From Bacteroidales bacterium UBA6207 (GTDB lineage Bacteria > Bacteroidota > Bacteroidia > Bacteroidales > F082), in NCBI GenBank assembly GCA_002421995.1, contig DISP01000200.1:1-16442 (forward strand): DNA of 16,442 nucleotides, written 5' to 3'. Numbering within the stretch: position 1 is the first letter of the stretch; every line of letters starts with the position of its first letter. A model generated the notes under the pieces. It saw nothing but the letters and a program-made list of their open reading frames with translations. It did not search any database and was not told the origin of the DNA. The position numbers were made by a program, and so were the translations under genes. Shown in pieces: positions 6,904 to 13,489 of the stretch.

Positions 6904-7566
6904 ATGGATAAAATCAAGGTTGCTTTTGTTGATCCTCATCCGATTGTAAGTGAAGGACTTACGGCTCTCATTGATGATGCTCCGGATATTGATGTCGTTT
7001 TCAGTGAGCTTAGCTGTGCAGTAGCCATTCAGCGGATGTATCACCAGCCGGTTCATATTCTTATTCTTGTGCTTTACAAACCCGATCCGGAAGATGCCAG
7101 CCAGATTGCAGGAACCATTGCGCGTCATCCAAGAGTTAATGTGTTGGTTTTGTCAATGTTCAAGATTGAAAATCTCATTTTCAAGATGATACGCGCCGGT
7201 GCGAAAGGCCACTTAACCAGCGAAACCAACCGGAGCGAAGTGATTGAGGCGATATATACACTCCGCAATGGCTATGATTTCTACGCAAAAACGATCACAA
7301 ATATGATTTTGCAACATTATCTTGTTGGCGACGAAACCAACGAGCAGCGTAAGGAATATGAAAAGAATCTTTCATCGCGTGAGTTGGAGGTGTTGAAGCT
7401 GTTTGCACAAAGCTATACGAATAAGGAGATTGCCGACCGGCTTTTTATCTCGGTCAGAACGGTCGAATCGCACAAAAACAACATAATGAAGAAGGTCAAC
7501 CTCAAAACTACGGTTGATATGGTTAAATTTGCCATTCGAAACAATATGGTAGATTTGTTTGCTTAA
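6904..7566 (+). CDS. NarL/FixJ-type transcriptional regulator with a degenerate receiver
   Basis: A 220-residue response-regulator-like protein: a receiver-fold domain (about 3-125), a linker and a LuxR-type helix-turn-helix (about 156-212) with L-S-S-R-E-L-E-V-L and T-N-K-E-I-A-D-R-L followed by V-R-T-V-E-S-H. The DNA-binding half looks intact. The receiver is not: where the phosphorylated aspartate is expected, the strand reads I-L-I-L-V56; the usual second acidic residue after D10 is P11; and the conserved lysine in the 'G-Y-L-x-K' position is S106. It therefore probably cannot be phosphorylated in the normal way and may act constitutively or respond to a protein or ligand. No histidine kinase lies nearby. 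It is followed after 25 bp by thiS. The target genes are unknown. Confidence 0.88.
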   Translation: MDKIKVAFVDPHPIVSEGLTALIDDAPDIDVVFSELSCAVAIQRMYHQPVHILILVLYKPDPEDASQIAGTIARHPRVNVLVLSMFKIENLIFKMIRAGAKGHLTSETNRSEVIEAIYTLRNGYDFYAKTITNMILQHYLVGDETNEQRKEYEKNLSSRELEVLKLFAQSYTNKEIADRLFISVRTVESHKNNIMKKVNLKTTVDMVKFAIRNNMVDLFA

Positions 7567-7591
7567 ACACCCGAATTGAAGTACCGAAACC

Positions 7592-7795
7592 ATGAAGATT
7601 GAGCTTAACCATCGCGAAGAAATAGTTGAAGCCGATGAATTGACGGTTAATCAGTTGATTGATTATAAAAACTTTACATTTAAACTGTTGGTGACAAAAC
7701 TCAACGGCCAATTGGTGAAACGCGATGAAAGAGATCATGTCATTGTTAGAGATGGCGACAAAGTGGAGATTCTGCACTTAATATCCGGTGGTTGA
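7592..7795 (+). CDS. thiS: ThiS-like sulfur carrier protein
   Basis: A 67-residue protein of the ubiquitin-like beta-grasp type ending in Gly-Gly. In thiamine biosynthesis ThiS is adenylated and thiocarboxylated at this terminal glycine and donates sulfur to the thiazole ring. The sequence fits: a short N-terminal strand with N-H-R-E-E, the central helix 'LTVNQLIDY', a K-L-N-G strand followed by V-K-R-D, and G-D-K-V-E-I-L before the C-terminal G-G. Size is right for ThiS and too short for most MoaD proteins. It stands apart from other thiamine genes: no thiG, thiH, thiF or thiE is in the window. A different beta-grasp sulfur carrier role is possible. Confidence 0.85.
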   Translation: MKIELNHREEIVEADELTVNQLIDYKNFTFKLLVTKLNGQLVKRDERDHVIVRDGDKVEILHLISGG

Positions 7796-7814
7796 CAAAA
7801 GCCTAAATCATAGA

Positions 7815-8507
7815 ATGCTCATGCGCGAAGATTATATTATCAGTTTAAAGAAACTCTCAGTTTTTCAACGAAAGAACCTCGTTCTTTCTGATGTTAATCT
7901 CAAGCTGCGCAAAGGCGAGTTTGCTTATTTGATCGGTAAAACCGGCAGTGGGAAGTCGAGCCTGCTAAAAACGCTTTATGCCGAATTGCCTGTCATAGAA
8001 GGCGAAGCAAGCATTGCAGGATATGATCTTAAAACACTGAAAAACAAGGATATACCATTTTTGCGAAGACGGCTGGGTATCGTTTTTCAGGATTTTCAAC
8101 TGCTTGAAGACCGCTCTGTTTTTGACAATCTGATGTTTGTTTTGAAAGCCACAGGCTGGACAGATAAACGTTTGGCCGAACAACGGATTCATGATGTTTT
8201 GCTTCAGGTTGATCTTGTGGCAAAGGGATACAAAATGCCGCACCAGCTTTCGGGAGGCGAACAGCAAAGGGTGGCAATTGCACGGGCATTGCTCAATCAA
8301 CCCGAAGTGATTTTGGCTGATGAGCCAACAGGAAACCTCGATCCCGAAACCTCAAACGGTATTTTGCGCCTGTTGATGAACATCAGCGAAGGCGGTCAGG
8401 CGGTGATCATGGCCACGCATAACTATAACCTGATTTACAAATTTCCGGCGCGGATTATTAAATGTGAGGAGGGAACAATTATTGCTTCAGCCAATCAACT
8501 CGATTAG
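7815..8507 (+). CDS. ftsE: FtsE-like ABC transporter ATP-binding protein
   Basis: A single nucleotide-binding domain of about 230 residues with all ABC motifs: Walker A GKTGSGKSS (41-49), Q-loop Q92, signature LSGGEQQ (145-151), Walker B VILADE (165-170) and the H-loop histidine H202. The sequence type (FQDFQLLEDRSVFDN, DEPTGNLDP) is that of FtsE/LolD-like ATPases; lack of a long C-terminus and the family style favour FtsE, which pairs with the membrane protein FtsX to control septal cell-wall hydrolases. FtsX is not in the window. The open frame extends up to a GTG at 7788 that overlaps thiS, but the ATG at 7815 (or 7821) gives the usual N-terminus. The 3' end overlaps a convergent gene by 21 bp. 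LolD is the main alternative. Confidence 0.85.
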   Translation: MLMREDYIISLKKLSVFQRKNLVLSDVNLKLRKGEFAYLIGKTGSGKSSLLKTLYAELPVIEGEASIAGYDLKTLKNKDIPFLRRRLGIVFQDFQLLEDRSVFDNLMFVLKATGWTDKRLAEQRIHDVLLQVDLVAKGYKMPHQLSGGEQQRVAIARALLNQPEVILADEPTGNLDPETSNGILRLLMNISEGGQAVIMATHNYNLIYKFPARIIKCEEGTIIASANQLD

Positions 8508-9614
8508 GCGGTTCACATTTTGACCGTTGTGGTAGAGCAGTTCAAGTTTCTTTTTTCTTCTTTCAATTTCTTTGTTTGAGAAACTACGACGCATCAGCCT
8601 CTTGATTTGCTGTTTCAATGACATTGCATCATTGGCCAAAATACACAGCTCGTCCACAGCACTACCACTTAGCATTTTATCATTCACCACACTGAAACGG
8701 CCGTTATAGAGGGTGTTTAACAGTTTTAGTTTCAGTCCTGTAGCCTGAAAAGTAAGCGATACGCTGATGTGTGCATTGTTGATCAACTCAAAAAGTGCTT
8801 CATCTGTTGGGTTGGCAATGAGGCGTATTGTCGGGTGGTTTTCCAATTGTTTTACCAATGTTGCCTGTGGATTAAGGCCGGCAATAACAAGTGGAACTTT
8901 CAGGTCGTTGAACACTTCATCAATCAAGTATTTGACAGCGGTTTTGTTTTCGGCCACAGAAAGATTGCCATGATACAACACATATTCACCCTTGCCGGTT
9001 TGTGATTTTACCTCGCGGTGGGGATGAAAAGCCGGAATAAACACTACATGGTCATAGAGCGAAGCAAAATACTGCTCGTCTTTTTTCGAAATCGCAATAA
9101 TATGACTGGCCCTCAGCAGGATACTCTCAAAACGTTTGAGTTTTTTTGCTTCGTTATAGTAGTAATACTTTTTAAGTATGTCGCTCTCGGCTTGTGCAAG
9201 GTGGTGATAATACTCGTGTTCGATGTTGTGTGCCCTGACGATGATTCTGCGGCTATTGAACCGGAGATCATTCATCAGCAAACACGAATGCAATCCTTCA
9301 AGAAGAATTGGATAATTGTCATTGAGCAGGTTTTCAGTGAGTTCTGACGAATTGCGGGAACTAACAATATAGGGAAGATTGGTAAAAAGATTCTTCTTCG
9401 AAAGATCCCGCTTGTAATAATTTACACTAACACAATACTTTTCAAGTTCGGCTGCCTGTTCTCTGCCATATTCAAAAGCATGAAGATGAATTTTGATGCC
9501 TTTCAGTGCCAATGCCCTGAGTTTATAAAAAACATCAATGACTCCGCCATAATTGGCAGGCCAGGGCACATCAAACGAAACGATGTGCAGATGTCTTTCA
9601 GCTGTATTTGGCAT
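8487..9614 (-). CDS. Glycosyltransferase, GT4-like
   Basis: A 375-residue cytoplasmic protein with a GT-B arrangement. The N-terminal half begins with a strand and the phosphate-loop-like 'PWPANYGG' (17-24) followed by R-A-L-A-L-K-G, and contains RAHNIEHEYY (127-136), as in many sugar transferases. The C-terminal half opens with YHGNLSVAEN (214-223) and VIAGLNP (243-249) and resembles the GT4 nucleotide-sugar-binding domain. Donor and acceptor cannot be inferred. Its start codon overlaps the upstream glycosyltransferase gene by 17 bp, so the two are translationally coupled and probably act on the same glycan, for example lipopolysaccharide or an exopolysaccharide. Its 3' end overlaps ftsE on the opposite strand. 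Confidence 0.85.
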   Translation of the reverse strand: MPNTAERHLHIVSFDVPWPANYGGVIDVFYKLRALALKGIKIHLHAFEYGREQAAELEKYCVSVNYYKRDLSKKNLFTNLPYIVSSRNSSELTENLLNDNYPILLEGLHSCLLMNDLRFNSRRIIVRAHNIEHEYYHHLAQAESDILKKYYYYNEAKKLKRFESILLRASHIIAISKKDEQYFASLYDHVVFIPAFHPHREVKSQTGKGEYVLYHGNLSVAENKTAVKYLIDEVFNDLKVPLVIAGLNPQATLVKQLENHPTIRLIANPTDEALFELINNAHISVSLTFQATGLKLKLLNTLYNGRFSVVNDKMLSGSAVDELCILANDAMSLKQQIKRLMRRSFSNKEIERRKKKLELLYHNGQNVNRLIELIG

Positions 9615-10713
9615 AAATCTGTGTTAGGTTTTTAGATTCATTTTCCCAGCAAAGTAATTCTGATGCAATTAAGCAATTATTTTTCCATGTTTTCCATTGA
9701 TTTTCATCATTAAAAATGGAAGTGATTGTCAGTGCAATGGATTCCGGTTGATGATTGACAATGTAAGTGCCGGTTTGGTATGTATCAATAATATTTTTTA
9801 TTTCGGGCAACGGACTTGCCAGCACCGGTATTCCGGCATGGATATAGTCGAACAGCTTGTTTGGAAGGCTGAATTTGTAGTTGATATTGGTGTCTTTGTC
9901 AAGTGTCAAACCTAAATCGGCAAGTTGAGTGTATTGCATCATTTGCTGATAAGGCATCTTTGGCAGAAATAGAATGCTGTCATTCAAGTTGTTGTGATTT
10001 GAGATGTCAACAAGTTTTGCTAGCACATCACCACCACCAATGATGATTAGAAAAAACCCCGGTAAAAACTTCATTGCCTCAACAAGCTCTTCTGCACCAC
10101 GATCCACATTGATTCCGGCACCTTGAAGTATGAGAATTTTCTTGTTTTCGGGAAGCCCGGCTGCTGTGCGTGTCAGTGGTCCGTTAGAGATATATTTTGC
10201 CGGAATATTGCGAACAACATGCACAGGAATTTGATATTTACGCGAAAACAGCTGCGCGATTGAATCGTTTACCGTAATCATTTGCTTCAAGCGGGGCAAG
10301 ATGAACTCTTCAATTGTTTTCCACACTTTTTGAACAGCTTTTCTGTTTACCAATTCGGGTGTTTCGGTAAAATACTCATGACTGTCATAAAGCAGCTCAA
10401 TTCTTTTTATTCTGGATATCAAGAAATTAGGCAGAAGTGTATCAAGATCATTGGCAAGCAGAAAGTCGGCCCGATGAAAAAGTAAGTAAAAAAATAGTCT
10501 GAAATTATAAGAGGCATAAAACATCGGTCCTCTTGTGAAGAGGAGTTTCATGCGGTGTGTTTTGTAACCACGATCATTCACCGGAAGGCTTCCTGGTAGC
10601 TTTCTGCCAATCAGAAGCACCTCAAAACCAGCTTTTTGGAGTGTGATGCATGATTTGTGTACCCGCTGATCTGTTACCAGATCGTTGATAACCGAAACAA
10701 TAGCTTTTTTCAA
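9598..10713 (-). CDS. Glycosyltransferase, GT4-like (TTG start)
   Basis: A GT-B glycosyltransferase of about 371 residues. Recognisable parts are the N-terminal strand KKAIVSVINDLVTDQRV, ANDLDTLLPN (87-96), DSHEYF (110-115), the donor-domain glycine-rich GAGINVDRG (198-206) and SLPNKLFDYIHAGIPVLAS (282-300), which is the GT4 nucleotide-sugar-binding segment. The only ATG comes after about 50 residues, so an alternative start is needed. TTG at 10713 places the first strand at the N-terminus as in related proteins. A further TTG at 10770 would add 19 residues without similarity. It is divergent from murB, about 100 bp apart, and followed by a second overlapping glycosyltransferase. Substrate is unknown. 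Confidence 0.85.
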   Translation of the reverse strand: MKKAIVSVINDLVTDQRVHKSCITLQKAGFEVLLIGRKLPGSLPVNDRGYKTHRMKLLFTRGPMFYASYNFRLFFYLLFHRADFLLANDLDTLLPNFLISRIKRIELLYDSHEYFTETPELVNRKAVQKVWKTIEEFILPRLKQMITVNDSIAQLFSRKYQIPVHVVRNIPAKYISNGPLTRTAAGLPENKKILILQGAGINVDRGAEELVEAMKFLPGFFLIIIGGGDVLAKLVDISNHNNLNDSILFLPKMPYQQMMQYTQLADLGLTLDKDTNINYKFSLPNKLFDYIHAGIPVLASPLPEIKNIIDTYQTGTYIVNHQPESIALTITSIFNDENQWKTWKNNCLIASELLCWENESKNLTQIYAKYS

Positions 10714-10786
10714 GTAGAGATATCCAGATTTGCAAATTTGATACAATGATAAACTCAATTTTGCGTCCAATTATTGTTATATATTC

Positions 10787-10794
10787 TATCTTTG
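10787..10794 (+). promoter_or_regulatory. -7 box of the murB promoter
   Basis: TATCTTTG matches TAnnTTTG exactly and lies 21 bp before the murB start codon. A TTTG occurs upstream at 10761-10763 region but at a spacing of about 23 bp, longer than usual, so the -33 element is weak. Confidence 0.55.
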
Positions 10795-10815
10795 ACAAAA
10801 ATTTAGCTGGCTGGG

Positions 10816-11829
10816 ATGCGCCGGAACATTACTTTAAAACCACATAACACTTTTGGCCTCGATGTGATGGCAGCATATGTTGCATCTATATCCGACCTGC
10901 GCGGCCTTGAACAGTTGCGAAAGTCTGGTGTATGGCAGTCGGAGCGGCGTGTAGTGTTGGGTGGCGGGAGCAATTGCCTTTTCATGGATGACTATTTTGA
11001 AGGCCTTGTCATACTCATGAACAACAAAGGGGTAAGTGTGCAGGATTTAGGAAATGGACGCGTTTGTGTGAGTGCTGCTGCGGGCGAAGATTGGACATCT
11101 TTTGTTCAGCGTATGGTAGCAGCTGGCTACAGCGGTGTCGAAAACCTGAGCATGATTCCCGGAAAGGTGGGTGCCGCACCCATTCAAAACATCGGAGCCT
11201 ATGGTGTTGAACTAAAGGATGTGTTTCACAAGCTTCATGCCTTTGATACCCAAACAGGTCAACTTGTTGATTTTGAGTCAAAAGACTGTGAGTTTGCTTA
11301 CCGAAGCAGTATCTTTAAAACAACCTTTAAAGGTCGGTTCATAATACTCTCGGTTGATTTTATTCTTCAAACCACTTATCAGCCTAATTTGAATTACGGT
11401 GCCATCCGCCTTGAGCTCGAACACATGGGCGTTGTCATCCCTGGCATACAAGATGTGAGTACCGCCATTTCAAACATACGAAGGAGCAAGCTCCCCGATC
11501 CGATGCAGATTGGTAATGCCGGTAGTTTTTTTAAAAACCCTGTTGTTCACGAGCTGGTATTCCACGATTTGCAAAGAGAATTTCGTGGAATTGCCGGGTT
11601 TCCGGAGAAAGACAAAACAGTAAAACTTGCTGCCGGTTGGTTGATTGAGCAAGCAGGCTGGAAAGGCAAACGCGTTGGCGATGTTGGGGTGCACCAGCAG
11701 CAGGCGCTTGTTTTGGTGAATTATGGCAATGCTACCGGACGCGATATCTTTAGCTTTGCAATGGAGATACAGCAATCGGTACGCGAAAAATTCGGAATCC
11801 AGCTCGAACCTGAAGTAAATTTTATTTGA
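10816..11829 (+). CDS. murB: UDP-N-acetylenolpyruvoylglucosamine reductase
   Basis: MurB uses NADPH and FAD to reduce enolpyruvyl-UDP-GlcNAc to UDP-MurNAc, the second committed step of peptidoglycan precursor synthesis in the cytoplasm. The 337 residues match the E. coli-like long form. FAD-binding features are visible: N-T-F-G-L near the N-terminus (11-15), GGGSN (49-53) and IPGKVGAAPIQNIGAYG (114-130). Catalytic parts are YRSSIF (162-167), the serine in GNAGSFFKNP (S237), which donates a proton, and the C-terminal glutamate in LEPEV (330-334). The protein ends right after that motif. The start is supported by the -7 box 21 bp upstream. It converges with pyrD, with only 9 bp between stops. 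Confidence 0.97.
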   Translation: MRRNITLKPHNTFGLDVMAAYVASISDLRGLEQLRKSGVWQSERRVVLGGGSNCLFMDDYFEGLVILMNNKGVSVQDLGNGRVCVSAAAGEDWTSFVQRMVAAGYSGVENLSMIPGKVGAAPIQNIGAYGVELKDVFHKLHAFDTQTGQLVDFESKDCEFAYRSSIFKTTFKGRFIILSVDFILQTTYQPNLNYGAIRLELEHMGVVIPGIQDVSTAISNIRRSKLPDPMQIGNAGSFFKNPVVHELVFHDLQREFRGIAGFPEKDKTVKLAAGWLIEQAGWKGKRVGDVGVHQQQALVLVNYGNATGRDIFSFAMEIQQSVREKFGIQLEPEVNFI

Positions 11830-11838
11830 TTTTGGCGC

Positions 11839-12879
11839 TTAGGGCTGTTCCTTTAGCAGGAGCTTATTGATTTTTCGGGCCAGAAAAGGGCCGTCGTAAA
11901 TAAAACCTGTATATACCTGCACCAGATCGGCTCCGGCTTTGATTTTCTCAAGCGCATCATCGGCAGTCATTATGCCACCGACACCTATAATTGGAAATGC
12001 CTTTCCTGATTTTTCAGCCAGGTAACGGATCACTTCGGTTGACCTTTGTTTAAGAGGAAGTCCGCTCAAACCGCCATTTCTGATTTGGGCAGCTCTTTCG
12101 CTTTCGTGGCGAAGTGTGTTTCGTGTTATTGTTGTATTTGTGGCAACAACACCGTGTATGTTTGTGTTTCTCACAATCTCGATCACCTCATCCAGCTGCT
12201 TGTTGTTGAGATCGGGCGAAACCTTGAGCAGTATGGGCTTTGGTTTGGGTTTTAGCTGATTGATTTCCTGCAGCCGCATCAGGATGCCGGTAAGTGCCTC
12301 CTGATCCTGAAGTTCATGCAAATCACTGATGTTTGGACAGCTCACGTTCACAACAAAATAGTCAACCACATCAAAAAGCTGATTGAAATTACTGACATAA
12401 TCATTGATTGCCAAATCATTGGGTGTGGCAGTGTTTTTGCCGAGATTTCCGCCGACAATGGATTTATGAGGTTTAGATAATTTTTGAACAGATGCTGCTG
12501 CTCCATGATTGTTAAAGCCCATCCTGTTTATGATGCCACTGTCTTTTTTAAGCCTGAAAAGCCGCGGGCGCTTATTTCCGGGCTGCCCGAGCGGTGTCAC
12601 AGTGCCAATTTCAATATGCGAAAACCCGAAAGAAGCAAGTTCGTTAAAGAGTTCGGCATTTTTGTCGAAGCCGGCAGCAATGCCAACCGGATTTCTAAAT
12701 TTTATTCCAAACACCTCTCTTTCGAGTTTTGGATCTTTTACGAGGGCGTATTTTTCAATCAAGCCGGCAACACCTGGTATTTTTAGCCAAAATTTCAGGT
12801 TTCCGGCAACAAAATGATGCACGTCTTCTGCATCAAAGCAAAACAGTATCGGACGGATAATCTTTTTGTACAGCATCAT
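11839..12879 (-). CDS. pyrD: Dihydroorotate dehydrogenase, class 2-like
   Basis: Oxidises dihydroorotate to orotate in pyrimidine synthesis. The N-terminal extension (MLYKKIIRPILFCFDAEDVHH) that precedes the barrel, and the overall length of about 346, are those of class 2, membrane-associated, quinone-dependent enzymes. Barrel motifs include NPVGIAAGFDKN (63-74), IGTVTPLGQPGN (91-102), FNNHG (122-126), GGNLGKN (143-149) and GVGGI (299-303). At the base position, normally serine in class 2, the motif reads NVSCPN (178-183), so cysteine 181 occupies it, as in class 1 enzymes. The frame is open to an ATG at 12903, but that ATG lies inside a terminator hairpin, so I use 12879 (12876 is equally possible). 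The quinone acceptor is inferred. Confidence 0.93.
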   Translation of the reverse strand: MMLYKKIIRPILFCFDAEDVHHFVAGNLKFWLKIPGVAGLIEKYALVKDPKLEREVFGIKFRNPVGIAAGFDKNAELFNELASFGFSHIEIGTVTPLGQPGNKRPRLFRLKKDSGIINRMGFNNHGAAASVQKLSKPHKSIVGGNLGKNTATPNDLAINDYVSNFNQLFDVVDYFVVNVSCPNISDLHELQDQEALTGILMRLQEINQLKPKPKPILLKVSPDLNNKQLDEVIEIVRNTNIHGVVATNTTITRNTLRHESERAAQIRNGGLSGLPLKQRSTEVIRYLAEKSGKAFPIIGVGGIMTADDALEKIKAGADLVQVYTGFIYDGPFLARKINKLLLKEQP

Positions 12880-12889
12880 CTCATTGTAT

Positions 12890-12914
12890 AAAAAAAGTCC
12901 CATGAAGGGACTTT
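12890..12914 (-). terminator. Terminator of the DUF5606-like gene, just before pyrD
   Basis: On the minus strand an 8-bp stem AAAGTCCC (12914-12907) / GGGACTTT (12901-12894) with loop TTCAT is followed by a run of T. It begins 3 bp after the upstream stop codon and ends 10 bp before the chosen pyrD start. It suggests that most transcripts stop here and that pyrD needs readthrough or a promoter inside the upstream gene. Confidence 0.85.
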
Positions 12915-12917
12915 GAT

Positions 12918-13355
12918 TTATGCATTATTTGCTTCTTCGGACAGTTCATCAGAACTTTTGGCCTCTTCTGAAAAATCGAGTAAACTTTTCTGCGAAAGCA
13001 ATTGAAACCATGAGAATACCTTGCGCATGTCTGAGGAGTAAACCGACTCTCTGGAAAAGTCGGGTACAGCCATCTCAAACTTCTGCAAAAGCTCATTGTT
13101 TGAAATTTTTTTGGGGTCAAAGTCGAGCTCAGCACCCATAACAAGCATAATGTTTTTAAAAACTTCTTTGAGAGGGCGATCTTCACCGCTGGTATAGATG
13201 CTAATTTCCTCCAAAGAACTCATTTTTTGATGAGAAAAAGCCGCAAAACGGCTGCCATCAAGCAGTGATGTTACCAAAACGCTGTTTTTCCCTTGTCCAA
13301 TGATCTGAAACAGCCCAGGTTTTCCGCCAATAGCAACAATCTTTGATAAATCCAT
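12918..13355 (-). CDS. DUF5606-like conserved Bacteroidota protein
   Basis: A 145-residue soluble protein with no signal peptide or membrane segment. The N-terminal 60 residues (M-D-L-S-K-I-V-A-I-G-G-K-P-G-L-F, then SLLDGSR at 30-36 and SSLEEISIYTSG at 46-57) look like the conserved domain of DUF5606 proteins, which occur widely in Bacteroidota and have no known function. The C-terminal 20 residues are acidic and of low complexity. It has its own -7 box (13372-13379) and its own terminator, so it is a single-gene unit. It is divergent from the DUF2279-like gene. The family call rests on my recognition of the N-terminus. Confidence 0.75.
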   Translation of the reverse strand: MDLSKIVAIGGKPGLFQIIGQGKNSVLVTSLLDGSRFAAFSHQKMSSLEEISIYTSGEDRPLKEVFKNIMLVMGAELDFDPKKISNNELLQKFEMAVPDFSRESVYSSDMRKVFSWFQLLSQKSLLDFSEEAKSSDELSEEANNA

Positions 13356-13371
13356 TGTGTTAAATTTTTTG

Positions 13372-13379
13372 CAAAAATA
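13372..13379 (-). promoter_or_regulatory. -7 box of the DUF5606-like gene
   Basis: On the minus strand TATTTTTG, an exact TAnnTTTG, ends 17 bp before the start codon at 13355. The -33 position is T-rich without a clear TTTG. Confidence 0.55.
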
Positions 13380-13453
13380 GTCAATTTCATCTTTGATAAA
13401 AAATTAACAATACTTTAAACCCTCCCGGGAACGGCTCAAAACGTTAAAAAAAC

Positions 13454-13461
13454 TAATTTTG
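13454..13461 (+). promoter_or_regulatory. Possible -7 box of the DUF2279-like gene
   Basis: TAATTTTG matches TAnnTTTG exactly and lies 28 bp before the ATG at 13490. No -33 TTTG is visible at the usual distance. The 134-bp divergent intergenic region holds this and the DUF5606-like promoter. Confidence 0.4.
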
Positions 13462-13489
13462 AAATTTCCAAGCCCAATGCTTAGCACTT

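Noticed and set aside
7788..7814. GTG start for ftsE that overlaps thiS
   Set aside because: It adds nine residues with no similarity to FtsE N-termini; the ATG at 7815 or 7821 fits better.
8769..9347. Plus-strand open frames opposite the glycosyltransferase at 8487-9614
   Set aside because: They overlap a well-supported coding gene, overlap each other, and show no domain features.
12484..12817. Two overlapping plus-strand open frames opposite pyrD
   Set aside because: The minus-strand frame carries conserved PyrD motifs throughout, so these are shadows.
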